Below are positions 35,496 through 45,348 of a DNA stretch of 64,000 nucleotides, piece by piece. This DNA comes from Macrolepiota albuminosa (taxonomy: Eukaryota; Basidiomycota; Agaricomycetes; Agaricales; Agaricaceae). A program made the position numbers and the translations under genes. Under the pieces are notes generated by a model. That model was not told where the DNA came from, made no database searches, and saw nothing but the letters and a program-made list of their open reading frames with translations. Every line of letters starts with the position of its first letter. Position 1 is the stretch's first letter. The stretch covers positions 1 to 64,000 of the forward strand of contig JAMWFC010000083.1 of NCBI GenBank assembly GCA_027475525.1, given 5' to 3'.

Positions 35496-35788
35496 TGTGA
35501 CGTGAGCCAGCCGGATTCGGATTGGGTCACGGCACACTGAGTAGAGTCTCGCGGTGTGAACTGTTGTAAGTCCTCGATTGCAAAAACTGCCTAACTACAA
35601 CATGTGTACTGGTATATAAAGGATAGCTAAGCGGTCGTTAAGGAAAGTGATGCAGAGTGAATAATAACATATGGATAAGTATGTACTGGTATATAAAGGA
35701 TAGCTAAGCGGTCGTTAAGGAAAGTGATGCAGAGTGAATAATAACATATGGATAAGTAGGAGTGTCACGTAATCACGGAACCGCTACA
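35496..35788 (-). repeat. Element A 5' LTR (216 bp plus a 77-bp duplicate)
   Basis: Same sequence as 14693-14908 except for the internal exact duplication 35605-35758 and one base. 293 minus 77 gives 216, the length of the other LTR. Target duplication CCACC follows at 35789-35793. Confidence 0.88.
35605..35758. repeat. Exact 77-bp tandem duplication (6 of 12)
   Basis: Copies 35605-35681 and 35682-35758, starting tgtactggtatataaagg, inside the 5' LTR of element A. It doubles the TATA-like motif; the other LTR has one copy. Confidence 0.95.
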
Positions 35789-36256
35789 CCACCTGATTGG
35801 CAAAAAATTATAAAATGTTCATCATTAAAATTCACTCCAGGACACATAAACTATAGACTACCAGCCATATCATAAGGCTGATACTTTTTTCCATGGTACT
35901 GACATTCTCTTCACCCATCATGATATAGCTGATCAGTGGAACTATTACGAGATTCTGTCAAAAAGCGAGATAAACTACACAGGTTTCAATGGGCTTTGTT
36001 TATTCAAGAGGAGGGTTCACTCCCAACTAGAGCATGGTCCGAGTCAAGATTGTTTGCATTCGTGGACCGATCATTTGGAGGGCATTTGGCACGAGCAGGC
36101 AGGGCCGGCCACCTACGCAGCATTGGAAATTTCAGAAGACATTATAAAAGCAATAGGACAATGGTCTTCTTCAGCATGGACAAATATGTATATGTTCACG
36201 AGAACCCTTGCGTCAGGATGGCTCGACAGCTGGCAATTATCAAAAAGCGTTGTTAA
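35789..36256 (+). pseudogene. Tyrosine recombinase, 3' fragment
   Basis: Continues the fragment at 14454-14692 on the far side of element A. Pieces in three frames match the C-terminal half of basidiomycete tyrosine recombinases: FTPGHINYRLP, ADTFFHGTDILFTHHDIAD, ALFIQEEGSLPTRAW, AFVDRSFGGHLARAG (the H-x-x-R box), then in another frame ATYAALEISEDIIKAIGQWS (usual form LGRWSS). At least three frameshifts show the gene was dead independently of the retroelement. Confidence 0.65.
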
Positions 36257-36666
36257 GCTCATTTTTCTCTCATCAGCTACTCGCAGCATCTTCCTCACCA
36301 CCACCATCCCTCCTCACTCCTTATCAGCCTTTTCTCATTAGCCGTTGCTACGCCGCTGCCTCGAGAAAATACCGAAAAGTGGTCGCCTCAGCCGGGCGAT
36401 CGATATGCGCTGAAGCTTCGACTAAAACATTCCACGCGACGAGCTGCAGAGGCTGGTTTTCAATCATCTCACTGGCTGAAACCGGCCCGACCCAACCACC
36501 ATGGCTGACATAATATCACTCCATCCTGAAATTAGGTTTGACGTCTCTACAGATTTTAGTTTCGACCAGCGGTTGGTCTCATAATATTGCTCTCGCTAAT
36601 GTCAATCGGATCCGATTCCTCCCCAACATGGATCCAATCGTCGATCTGGAGCGTCTTTCGAATTCC

Positions 36667-36672
36667 TATAAA
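36667..36672 (+). promoter_or_regulatory. TATA box-like motif upstream of the giant repeat protein gene
   Basis: TATAAA in cctataaagcc, 181 bp before the ATG at 36848. The interval to the ATG is CT-rich (ctctatctcttagcttc), as is usual at fungal promoters and 5' UTRs. Confidence 0.4.
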
Positions 36673-36847
36673 GCCGCGTCGAAATCCTTGTTTTCACCAT
36701 CCTTTGAGGAATCCCTCCTGGGTAGCTCTGTATCTCGACTCTATCTCTTAGCTTCAATCACCTCTCAGTACCAGTATCTTGGCCTTACTCTTGTCTGCGG
36801 TCTTCTAAGCCTCGACTTTTGTATCGTTCGTTAAGTATACGGTGCCT

Positions 36848-39800
36848 ATGATCAACAAACTGCTTCCTCTGTTCCTCCTCGCCGGAGGAACTGCCCTCGG
36901 CAAGCCATTGGAAGCGCGTGGCCAGTCGTACAAAGTGCGTATACTTTACCAACATCTAATCGAGCTCGTCGTGAGTACTTTTCCGGACTAGGATCTCGAT
37001 TGCACCTTGAAGGTACACACTCGCTGCTTTATTCTTGGCGTTCCTTTCAACAACCCTGAAGAGGCCTACAAGCGCCTGAAAGAAGACAACCGTCATTGCT
37101 CCAACGATGTCAATCGTCGTCTCTTAGCCGCGTTGTTGGAACAATGTATCAAGCACAAGCACGATCACCCCGACCACAAACACAAATATCAATGCGGTAA
37201 AGGCAGCAGCGAATACCCCGACAGCATGGTCACCTACTCTCGCGAATGCTGCACTGTACGCGATTCGAAGCATATATATGAAATGCTTGAGTGTAAGCAG
37301 GATAAGAACGGTGGTGGAAATGGTGGAAATGGCGGCGCCGGTGGAGCGGGCGGAAATGGCGGAAATGGCGGAAATGTTGAAGGCGGGAAAAGCTGTGACG
37401 ACGATGGGAAATCTTCGGCTGGTAATGGTGGGGCTGGTGGAGCGGGTGGCAAGGGAGGCGATGGGGGAAATGGGGGAAATGTTGTTCAAAAGTATTGGCG
37501 TAGAGGATTCGGGTCGGATAAAGGTGGCGCAGGTGATGGTGGTGATGGTGGAAGTGGTGGAAATGGCGGTGACGGCGGTGACGGCGGCGACGTCAAGGGT
37601 CATGGACATTCTTGCGACGACTGCCATGTTGAGCACGAATCTGGCGGTGGTAACGCCGGTGATGGAGGTGCTGGAGGTAATGGTGGAAATGGTGGAAATG
37701 GTGGAAATGTCGACCATGGCAGACCTCGTTATCGTCACCAGAAGTACAATCAGGTGCATGGCAAGAAGAGCGGCAGTGGACATGGAGGTGATGGAGGTGC
37801 AGGTGGGAATGGCGGAAATGGCGGAAATGGCGGAAATGTTGAGCGCGAGAAGGGCGACTGCTGCGGACATTGCGAATCAGGGAAATCATCGGCTGGAAAC
37901 GGAGGTAACGGTGGCGCTGGCGGCAACGGTGGGGACGGAGGCAAGGCCGGCAGTGCTCATGGTGGCCATCACTGGCGCAGAGAGGACCATCATGACGGTG
38001 GAGGTGACGGTGGCGACGGTGGCGATGCGGGCCACGGTGGCAAAGGTGGCGACGGTGGCGATGTACGCTACGACGACGATCATCATCACGGCCATCACTG
38101 GCGCAGGGGGCACCACCACGACCACCACGATCACCATGACGGTGGCGGCGACGGCGGCGATGGTGGAGAAGGAGGAGATGGAGGCAAAGGCGGCCACGGC
38201 GGCGATGTAGACTATGGCCACCACCATCATCATGAGAAGCATCACCACCGTGGTCATCATCGTAGGGGATACCATCACGACCACCACGACCATCACCGCC
38301 ATCACGACGGTGGAGGTGATGGTGGCGACGGAGGCGATGCGGGCCACGGCGGCAAAGGTGGCGACGGTGGAGATGTACACTACGACGACGATCATCATTA
38401 CGGCCATCACTGGCGTAGGGGGCACCACAACGACCACCACGACCATCATGACGGTGGCGGCGACGGCGGCGATGGTGGAGAAGGAGGAGATGGAGGCAAA
38501 GGCGGCCACGGCGGCGATGTAGACTATGGCCACCACCATCATCATGAGAAGCATCACCACCGTGGTCATCATCGTAGGGGATACCATCACGACCACCACG
38601 ACCATCACCGCCATCACGACGGTGGAGGTGATGGTGGCGACGGAGGCGATGCGGGCCACGGCGGCAAAGGTGGCGACGGTGGAGATGTACACTACGACGA
38701 CGATCATCATTACGGCCATCACTGGCGTAGGGGGCACCACCACGACTACCACGATCATCACCGTCATCACGACCACCATGACCATTACGACCACCACGAT
38801 CATCACCGCCATCACGACGGTGGAGGCGACGGCGGCGACGGTGGCGATGCGGGGCACGGCGGCAAAGGTGGGGATGGCGGTAATGTCTGGGAAGGCCATA
38901 AAGGACGTCATCACCACCACGACCATTACGACCATTACGACCATCACGGCCACCACGATCATCACCGCCATCACGACGGTGGAGGCGACGGTGGCGACGG
39001 TGGCGATGCGGGCCACGGCGGCAAAGGTGGGGATGGCGGGAACGTAAACTACGACGACGATCATTACGGCCATCACTGGCGTAGGGGGCACCACAACGAC
39101 CACCACGACCATCATGACGGTGGCGGCGACGGCGGCGATGGTGGAGAAGGAGGAGATGGAGGCAAAGGCGGCCACGGCGGCGATGTAGACTATGGCCACC
39201 ACCATCATCATGAGAAGCATCACCACCGTGGTCATCATCGTAGGGGATACCATCACGACCACCACGACCACCACCGCCATCACGACGGTGGAGGTGATGG
39301 TGGCAACGGAGGCGATGCGGGCTACGGCGGCAAAGGTGGCGACGGTGGGGATGTACACTACGACGACGATCATCATTACGGCCATCACTGGCGTAGGGGG
39401 CACCACAACGACTACCACGACCACTATGACCATCACCGTCATCACGACCATCATGACCATTACGACCACCACGATCATCACCGCCATCACGACCACCATG
39501 GCCATCACGACTATCACGACAATTACGACCATCATCGCCATCATGACGGTGGAGGTGACGGTGGCGACGGCGGCGATGCGGGCCACGGTGGCAAAGGTGG
39601 CGACGGTGGGGACGTACGTTACGACGACGATCATCATTACGGCCATCACTGGCGTAGGGGGCACCACAACGACCACTACGATCACCATGACGGTGGCGGC
39701 GACGGCGGCGATGGTGGAGAAGGAGGAGATGGAGGCAAAGGCGGCCACGGCGGCGATGTAGACTATGGCCACCACCATCATCATGAGAAGCATCACCACC

Positions 39801-42229
39801 GTGGTCATCATCGTAGGGGATACCATCACGACCACCACGACCACCACGACCACCACCGCCATCACGACGGTGGAGGTGACGGTGGCGACGGTGGCGATGC
39901 GGGGCACGGCGGCAAAGGTGGCGACGGTGGGGACGTACGCTACGACGACGATCATCATTACGGCCATCACTGGCGCAGGGGGCACCACCACGACCATTAC
40001 GACCATCACCGTCATCACGACCACCACGACCATTACGACCACCACGATCATCACCGTCATCACGACCACCATGACCATCACGACTATCACGACAATTACG
40101 ACCATCACCGCCATCACGACGGTGGAGGTGACGGTGGCGACGGTGGCGATGCGGGGCACGGCGGCAAAGGTGGCGACGGTGGGGACGTACGCTACGACGA
40201 CGATCATCATTACGGCCATCACTGGCGCAGGGGGCACCACCACGACCACCACGACCATCATGACGGTGGCGGCGATGGCGGCGACGGTGGAGAAGGAGGA
40301 GATGGAGGCAAAGGCGGCCACGGCGGCGATGTAGACTATGGCCACCACCATCATCATGAGAAGCATCACCACCGTGGTCATCATCGTAGGGGATACCATC
40401 ACGACCACCACGACCACCACGACCACCACCGCCATCACGACGGTGGAGGTGACGGTGGCGACGGTGGCGATGCGGGGCACGGCGGCAAAGGTGGCGATGG
40501 CGGGAACGTACACTACGATGACAATCATCATTACGGCCATCACTGGCGTAGGGGGCACCACCACGACTACCACGATCATCACCGTCATCACGACCACCAT
40601 GACCATTACGACCACCACGATCATCACCGCCATCACGACGGTGGAGGCGACGGCGGCGACGGTGGCGATGCGGGGCACGGCGGCAAAGGTGGGGATGGCG
40701 GTAATGTCTGGGAAGGCCATAAAGGACGTCATCACCACCACGACCATTACGACCATTACGACCATCACGGCCACCACGATTACCACCGCCATCACGACGT
40801 TGGAGGCGACGGTGGCGACGGAGGTGATGCGGGCCACGGCGGCAAAGGTGGCGACGGTGGAGATGTACGCTACGACGACAACAATCATTACCGCCATCAC
40901 TGGCGTAGGGTGTACCATCACGACCACCACGAAGGTGGCGGCGACGGCGGCGACGGCGGCGATGCGGGGCACGGTGGCAAAGGTGGAGACGGAGGCAACG
41001 TGCATCTCAATGACCGTCATGGTCAATGGCGTAAATCGCATTCATCCGAGGTTCGTGCCGGAAATGGGGGAGCTGGTGGAGCTGGTGGAAACGGAGGTGA
41101 TGGTGGAAAAGGCGGAAATGTCCAAAAGGCAGGACACTGCTGGGGTGATTGCCGTAAGAACTGCAAGGGCAATTGTCAAGGTGGGTCTCGCGCTGGTCAC
41201 GGTGGCGATGGTGGCGCAGCAGGTGATGGTGGCAAAGGTGGCGATGGTGGCAACGTTGTCAAGAAGAATTGGCGCCGAGGGCTCTATCGTCGCGGCGGAG
41301 CTATAGAACGCTATTGGCGTCGTTATTACGACCCTGGAGAAACGGCCTACTACAAAGCTGACTATTACAAATACAATGGGTCTGGAAACGGCGACAAGGC
41401 GGACTACAAGAATTACAATCGGTACAATTATTATGACAAAACCCATAAAATCAAGCAGAACCTCGACTGGTGGAGTCACAACGGCAACCTCAAATTCGCG
41501 AATAACAAGGTTGTATTGGGCGACCTGTTCGGCAATGGCCATGGTGGTGGAAATGGCGGTGGAAATGGCGGCGGTGATGGCGGCGGTGATGGCGGCGGCG
41601 ATGACGATGGCGGTGGCAATGGCGGCGGAAATGGCGGTGGCAATGGCGGTGGCAATGGCGGCGGAAATGGCGGCGGAAATGGCGGCGGAAATGGCGGCGG
41701 CAATGGTGGTGGTAATGGTGGCGGCAATGGTGGTGGCAATGGCGGCGGCAATGGTGGCGGTAATGGTGGCGGCAATAATGGAAATGGAAATGGTGGCGGC
41801 AATAATGGCGGCAATAATGGAAATGGAAATGGTGGCGGCAATAATGGAAATGGTGGCGGCAATAATGGCGGCAATAATGGAAATGGAAATGGTGGCGGCA
41901 ATAATGGAAATGGTGGCGGCAATAATGGCGGCAATAATGGAAATAATGGCGGCAATCGCGGTGGCAATAATGGAAATAATGGCGGCAATCGCGGTGGCAA
42001 TGGCCGCCGCCCCTTGGGCATCGGCGATGACGTTCTCAACAATGACTCGATCTTGGGCCGTGCTCTAGGCGCGTTCAGGAAACGGGATCACCATGGTGGT
42101 GGTGATGGTGGGACTGGCGGCGACGCTGGTCACGGTGGCCATGGCGGAAACGGAGGAGATGTACGAGACGGAGGCCACTATTGGCGTCGTGGCCAGGCTA
42201 CAAAACTCAGCCGTAGAGGCAAATTCTGA
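36848..42229 (+). CDS. Giant secreted GGX-repeat, His/Asp-rich protein
   Basis: Two exons, 36848-36934 and 36992-42229, with a 57-nt GT-AG intron, giving 1,774 residues. The N-terminus [18 protein letters not shown] is a signal peptide. Residues about 30-135 form a compact domain with eight cysteines (DLDC, TRC, RHC, EQC, QCG, ECC, LEC). From about 140 to 1,460 there are some 27 modules of 18-24 residues built of GGX triplets (for example [20 protein letters not shown]) that mostly end in NV or DV, separated by linkers of three kinds: [35 protein letters not shown] (five copies) and [13 protein letters not shown] Tyr/Lys-rich segment ([15 protein letters not shown]) and a folded-looking stretch ([20 protein letters not shown]) precede a (GGN)n tract, then a short last module and FRKRDHH, YWRRGQ, LSRRGKF. 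GGX triplets can form polyglycine II helix bundles; His/Asp linkers could bind metal; RR/KR sites could be cut by Kex2. These are inferences; no known family is recognised. Confidence 0.85.
37307..41260 (+). repeat. Coding minisatellite array of the GGX/His modules
   Basis: The modules are coded by 9-bp steps of the type ggtggcgac, with higher-order copies. The block coding [15 protein letters not shown] occurs at about 38207, 38519, 39185, 39758 and 40331 (spacings 312, 666, 573, 573). Near-identical copies imply recent expansion. The true copy number is uncertain because such repeats collapse easily in short-read assemblies. Confidence 0.85.
41541..42000 (+). repeat. (GGN)n coding low-complexity tract
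   Basis: Nearly uninterrupted ggcggnaat-type repeats coding Gly-Gly-Asn, with some GNN variants; reads in the frame of the giant protein. Confidence 0.9.
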
Positions 42230-42620
42230 AGGCGTGAACAATGGAAACGAACATAGTTGTAGCTCCAGTACATCACCTATTTCGGAGAATGCAGGCAGAC
42301 CTTTCGTTGACCTGACGTTCCTTTCTATGTTTCTTGAGTTGTCTTGGGTTCTCATCAACCTGAAGAATTGTGTGCATTGCGCGAGTTCCCAAATAGATCT
42401 TATTTGTTCGCAATATTCAGTCAGGTTCAACCCTACGCATCGTGACATGAACAGTTGCTTCAGCCATCCCTCTCCTGATTCTTCTCCTTTCACACTTTCA
42501 TTGACAGAATGCTCTGACTTCTGTTCACTGTTTAAGAGTTGTGTGACACATTCTTTTGCCGTGTCAACGTAAAACTTCATGACGCCAATGTGCACAGAGT
42601 CGCGGGACTCGCGTGCTCAT
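42230..42620. other. Downstream region of the giant gene, no gene seen
   Basis: Likely 3' UTR and spacer. The open frames here are extensions from the repeat gene in other frames. Confidence 0.5.
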
Positions 42621-42685
42621 CCACTAGGGAGCGAGTTGAGACATTGGTATTCTTTTCCCAATCTCAACGCTTGCTCCCTAGGTGG
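42621..42685. repeat. Inverted repeat (hairpin)
   Basis: The left arm ccactagggagcgagttg and the right arm caacgcttgctccctaggtgg pair with a loop of about 10 nt (tattctttt). A partial extra copy of the right arm, atctcaacgcttgctcccta, lies at 42744-42763 beside a repeated taccgcgacgtagt. Confidence 0.65.
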
Positions 42686-42856
42686 GTTTCTACTTACTTA
42701 GTTCTTTCTTTTTCTGAACGCTCGTAGTACCGCGACGTAGTGTATCTCAACGCTTGCTCCCTAGTACCGCGACGTAGTATATTTTTGTGTATTACGTGGC
42801 TTCGCAATCGTTGCAACTCAATACACTTCATATCGCACTTTGTATCACTCCGATAT

Positions 42857-43124
42857 ATGAGTTCGCATGGTAGACAAGCCTCCAGTTCCACTCCTCAGCG
42901 CACGGCTACTGGACCGGCTCGAGAACCTGGCCCCTCAGGATCCACCTCCCAAACATTCACGGAAAATTTTTCCGAAAACCAGTCTGGAGAAGGAGCTCAT
43001 GTCCCGGCCGAGCCTCGCCGAACGTCTCGGGACCCTACCCCAGAAGCAGCACAGCTGTCTGAAGAGGAGAAGCAAATCTTTGACGTGTTAGAACTCAAGC
43101 ACTCTATTACCTGGCAGATACGTA
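42857..43124 (+). CDS. Short unrecognised frame, possibly a gag-like N-terminal fragment
   Basis: The ATG at 42857 opens MSSHGRQASSSTPQRTATG, a Ser/Thr/Pro-rich disordered stretch, then AAQLSEEEKQIFDVLELKHS, a predicted helix. A plausible donor gtaagt lies at about 43123, but no continuing exon could be found. The composition resembles N-termini of retroelement Gag proteins. No family is assigned and it may not be a gene. Confidence 0.3.
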
Positions 43125-43507
43125 AGTACAATCTGCCCGGTATGTCTATCAGTATGCGTTGTAGTGTTGTGTGTGTAAGAATCTGCTCACCCTCAGTTCA
43201 ACGTATGATTGACTGAGGGTGTTGATACGTCTGCCTCACTCGAGGCAGACAAGGAGAGAAATAAGACCCCGAATAACAAATCAAAACGCTGAAAACTGTA
43301 CGTCAAAAATTGTAGACGTGGGGCTACCTCACCTTTAAATATTACCCTGAAAACCATGAAAAAGAGACCAAGTCAGCCTGTAGAGCAGTAAGCGCGCGTT
43401 AAGGGAAAACAACGATCGAAAGTTTGATCGGCACGGAAACAGCCGATGAGTGGCAGTGCCCGGCAAAAGATGAGATCTCTGATCTCAGATTGTGATCCGA
43501 GATCGGT

Positions 43508-43661
43508 CTGACATCATCAAAGCCATCGACTTGTAGGACGCAGTCCTCACTTAGGAAAAGGAGACCAACAGACAATAGAACCTCCTGACATCATCAAAGC
43601 CATCGACTTGTAGGACGCAGTCCTCACTTAGGAAAAGGAGACCAACAGACAATAGAACCTC
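43508..43661. repeat. Exact 77-bp tandem duplication (7 of 12)
   Basis: Copies 43508-43584 and 43585-43661, starting ctgacatcatcaaagcc, in non-coding DNA. Confidence 0.95.
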
Positions 43662-44204
43662 ACTGTATTCTGTAAGCGAGATACTACGAATATGTGCACG
43701 TCATAAGATGATAGTAAGAAAACAAGTAAGTAAGTAATCCAGTGGGATCACGACTCCCCAAACAGTGTCCCAAAACAGACACTAAGTCAGCCACACAATG
43801 CTAAATACCGCTATCTATGAGTGGTTGTAATCCTTGGATTACACCCCTCCCCGACCAAAAAAAATTCACAGTCATTATGAAGATGAAATGGAAAATGGAA
43901 AATGTTAGTAATATACAAAAAAAAACTGCTCACATGGGTGCGTCAAAAACCCTGTGGGAAAAGCTACCGGTGGCAGGCACATGGCGAAGAGGAACAGATT
44001 AAGCCAAATTCAAACCATCACCTGCCAACCACGTGTCGAGAGCTTCATTGTTTTCAAGTTCTTGACCTGACTTCCTGTAACAAAGTTACAGTTATGTAAG
44101 AGCTTAAGATTCACACTGCACAGAATCAGACTAGTCCGGTCTATTGACTATGTAGTATAAACAAAAAGTAAGCTGCTTAATAAGCAGCAAGTTAAGACTA
44201 TTTA

Positions 44205-44275
44205 TACTAATGTAAATAATAATAATATATTACAATAATAATAATATATTACAATAATATAATATATTATTGACT
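44205..44275. repeat. AT-rich microsatellite
   Basis: Runs of aataat and aatatattac units between about 44205 and 44275. Confidence 0.8.
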
Positions 44276-44649
44276 ACTAAAGTAAGTAAAAGCTATGTGG
44301 CCAATGCCACATAGTGGACTACGCTACACATCTCCCAATTAGACCAAACTACGGTCTCAAAGCACTCCGACGGTCAGGCTGTTGGCAGGGATGGGGGCAA
44401 TTGGAGAGTCTCCAGGCTCCCAGAATGGATCGGCAGTCACGTCGTCCATATCGTTGATGACGCCCAAATCGAGCTGGGTGCTGCGTGGACTATCACTAGT
44501 GCAGCTACTTAGCTGATATAGCTTTGGGCGTGCTAAGTGTGTGAGAGAGTCCCAGACAGGTCCCAGAGAACACACAGTAAGCAAGAGGTTGGTGGCAAGG
44601 AAAGTGGGTAATTGGAGGCACTTGCGTATGGCTCCAAAACGTGGCTACA

Positions 44650-44760
44650 GGGCGCTAAAAGTCGCTAAGGGGGAGCGCTAAGAGCGTGGGAAAGTCGCTA
44701 AGGAAAGCGCTAAGAGGTGTGGGAAAGGGTCGCTAAGAGGCGCTAAGTGTTAGCACCTAG
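44650..44760. repeat. Cluster of CGCTAA motifs
   Basis: Seven CGCTAA hexamers in about 110 bp, spaced unevenly in phrases such as gtcgctaagg and gcgctaagag. Non-coding. The same hexamer is enriched in element B and its LTRs. Confidence 0.75.
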
Positions 44761-45348
44761 AACGTGATAATAAAAGAATGAGATTGCTTAGCGGATCTAA
44801 GCACGAAAGCCAAGCCGTAGTTGCAAGGCGCTAGGGAGAGAGAGATATAGAAAACTAGAGCAGAGTCCCCTTGCTTGACACGGTCAACAAGAGGTAGTCT
44901 GTTGCGTATGGAGACCAAAATGTTGGGATACGATCCCTACTGCCAAATTGATTCTTGGTACTACTAACAAAAAGTAGGTATTTATAGTAAAGAAAGTTAG
45001 CCGACGCTAAGAGGTTAAGCGCCGCTAGAGGGTGGTGAACTGATAAAAATGTAAGTAAATGCGGTGAATTGAATTGTATAGTAAAAAGGTCCATAATGAT
45101 GCTGTCACGGAAATACTTCATCATTTCCCTTTGTAAGCGCTGCCACTGGCTAAGAGCATTATGCCAGATTGACTGATGCCCAGTGTCTGTGTAAATGTAT
45201 AGCCTTGAAGTGCAAGTGGCAAGGTGCGGCGAGGTGTCAATAGTGGTGCGAAGAATAAGTGGTGCCATAAAAAGTGGTCTGAGAGTAATTGGAGTCTGTA
45301 GCTGCAAGTTATTAGTGTAAAAATATAAGGAAAATAGCGCTGGAAGCG
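44761..45348. other. Unassigned sequence at the left end of the E1 region
   Basis: A minus-strand frame at 44855-45307 has no recognisable domain. tgttgggatacgatccc at about 44923 and the reverse complement reading ...CCCAACA followed by TTTTGGTCTCC resemble an LTR end next to a primer site, but no second LTR copy is in the window. Confidence 0.3.

Larger units (their letters stand above)
14693..35788 (-). mobile_element. Element A: full-length Ty3/Gypsy retrotransposon, split by element B
   Basis: Minus-strand element bounded by LTRs at 14693-14908 (3') and 35496-35788 (5'), with a 5-bp target duplication CCACC at 14688-14692 and 35789-35793. One Gag-Pol frame runs from 35298 to 15159 and is interrupted by element B (19616-31013). 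The span 35298-15159 is 20,140 nt; removing B plus one 4-bp target copy (11,402) and one 77-bp duplicate leaves 8,661 nt, exactly 2,887 codons including the stop. The LTRs differ at one noticed position (agtgtcatg versus agtgtcacg) once the 77-bp duplication is discounted, so insertion is recent. It landed in a dead tyrosine recombinase. Confidence 0.9.
43217..44350. other. Non-genic repeat-like stretch
   Basis: Contains an exact 77-bp duplication, AT-rich microsatellite sequence and a short palindrome (aagctgcttaataagcagc at about 44171). tgttgatacgtctgcctc at 43220 could be an LTR start but no partner was found. No gene is supported. Confidence 0.45.

Noticed and set aside
37886..41041. A 1,051-codon open frame on the minus strand
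   Set aside because: It is the reverse of the GGX/His repeat gene: the translation is Val/Met/Ala monotony caused by GGN and CAY codons. The plus strand has the signal peptide, intron and varied N-terminal domain.
37307..41260. Regular direct repeats that might suggest a CRISPR array
   Set aside because: The repeats are in-frame coding modules in a eukaryotic gene without unique spacers of constant length and without cas genes.
37278..41306. Long plus-strand frames rich in ATT/MAT in the repeat region
   Set aside because: They are frame-shifted readings of the same minisatellite with no start context or folded domain.
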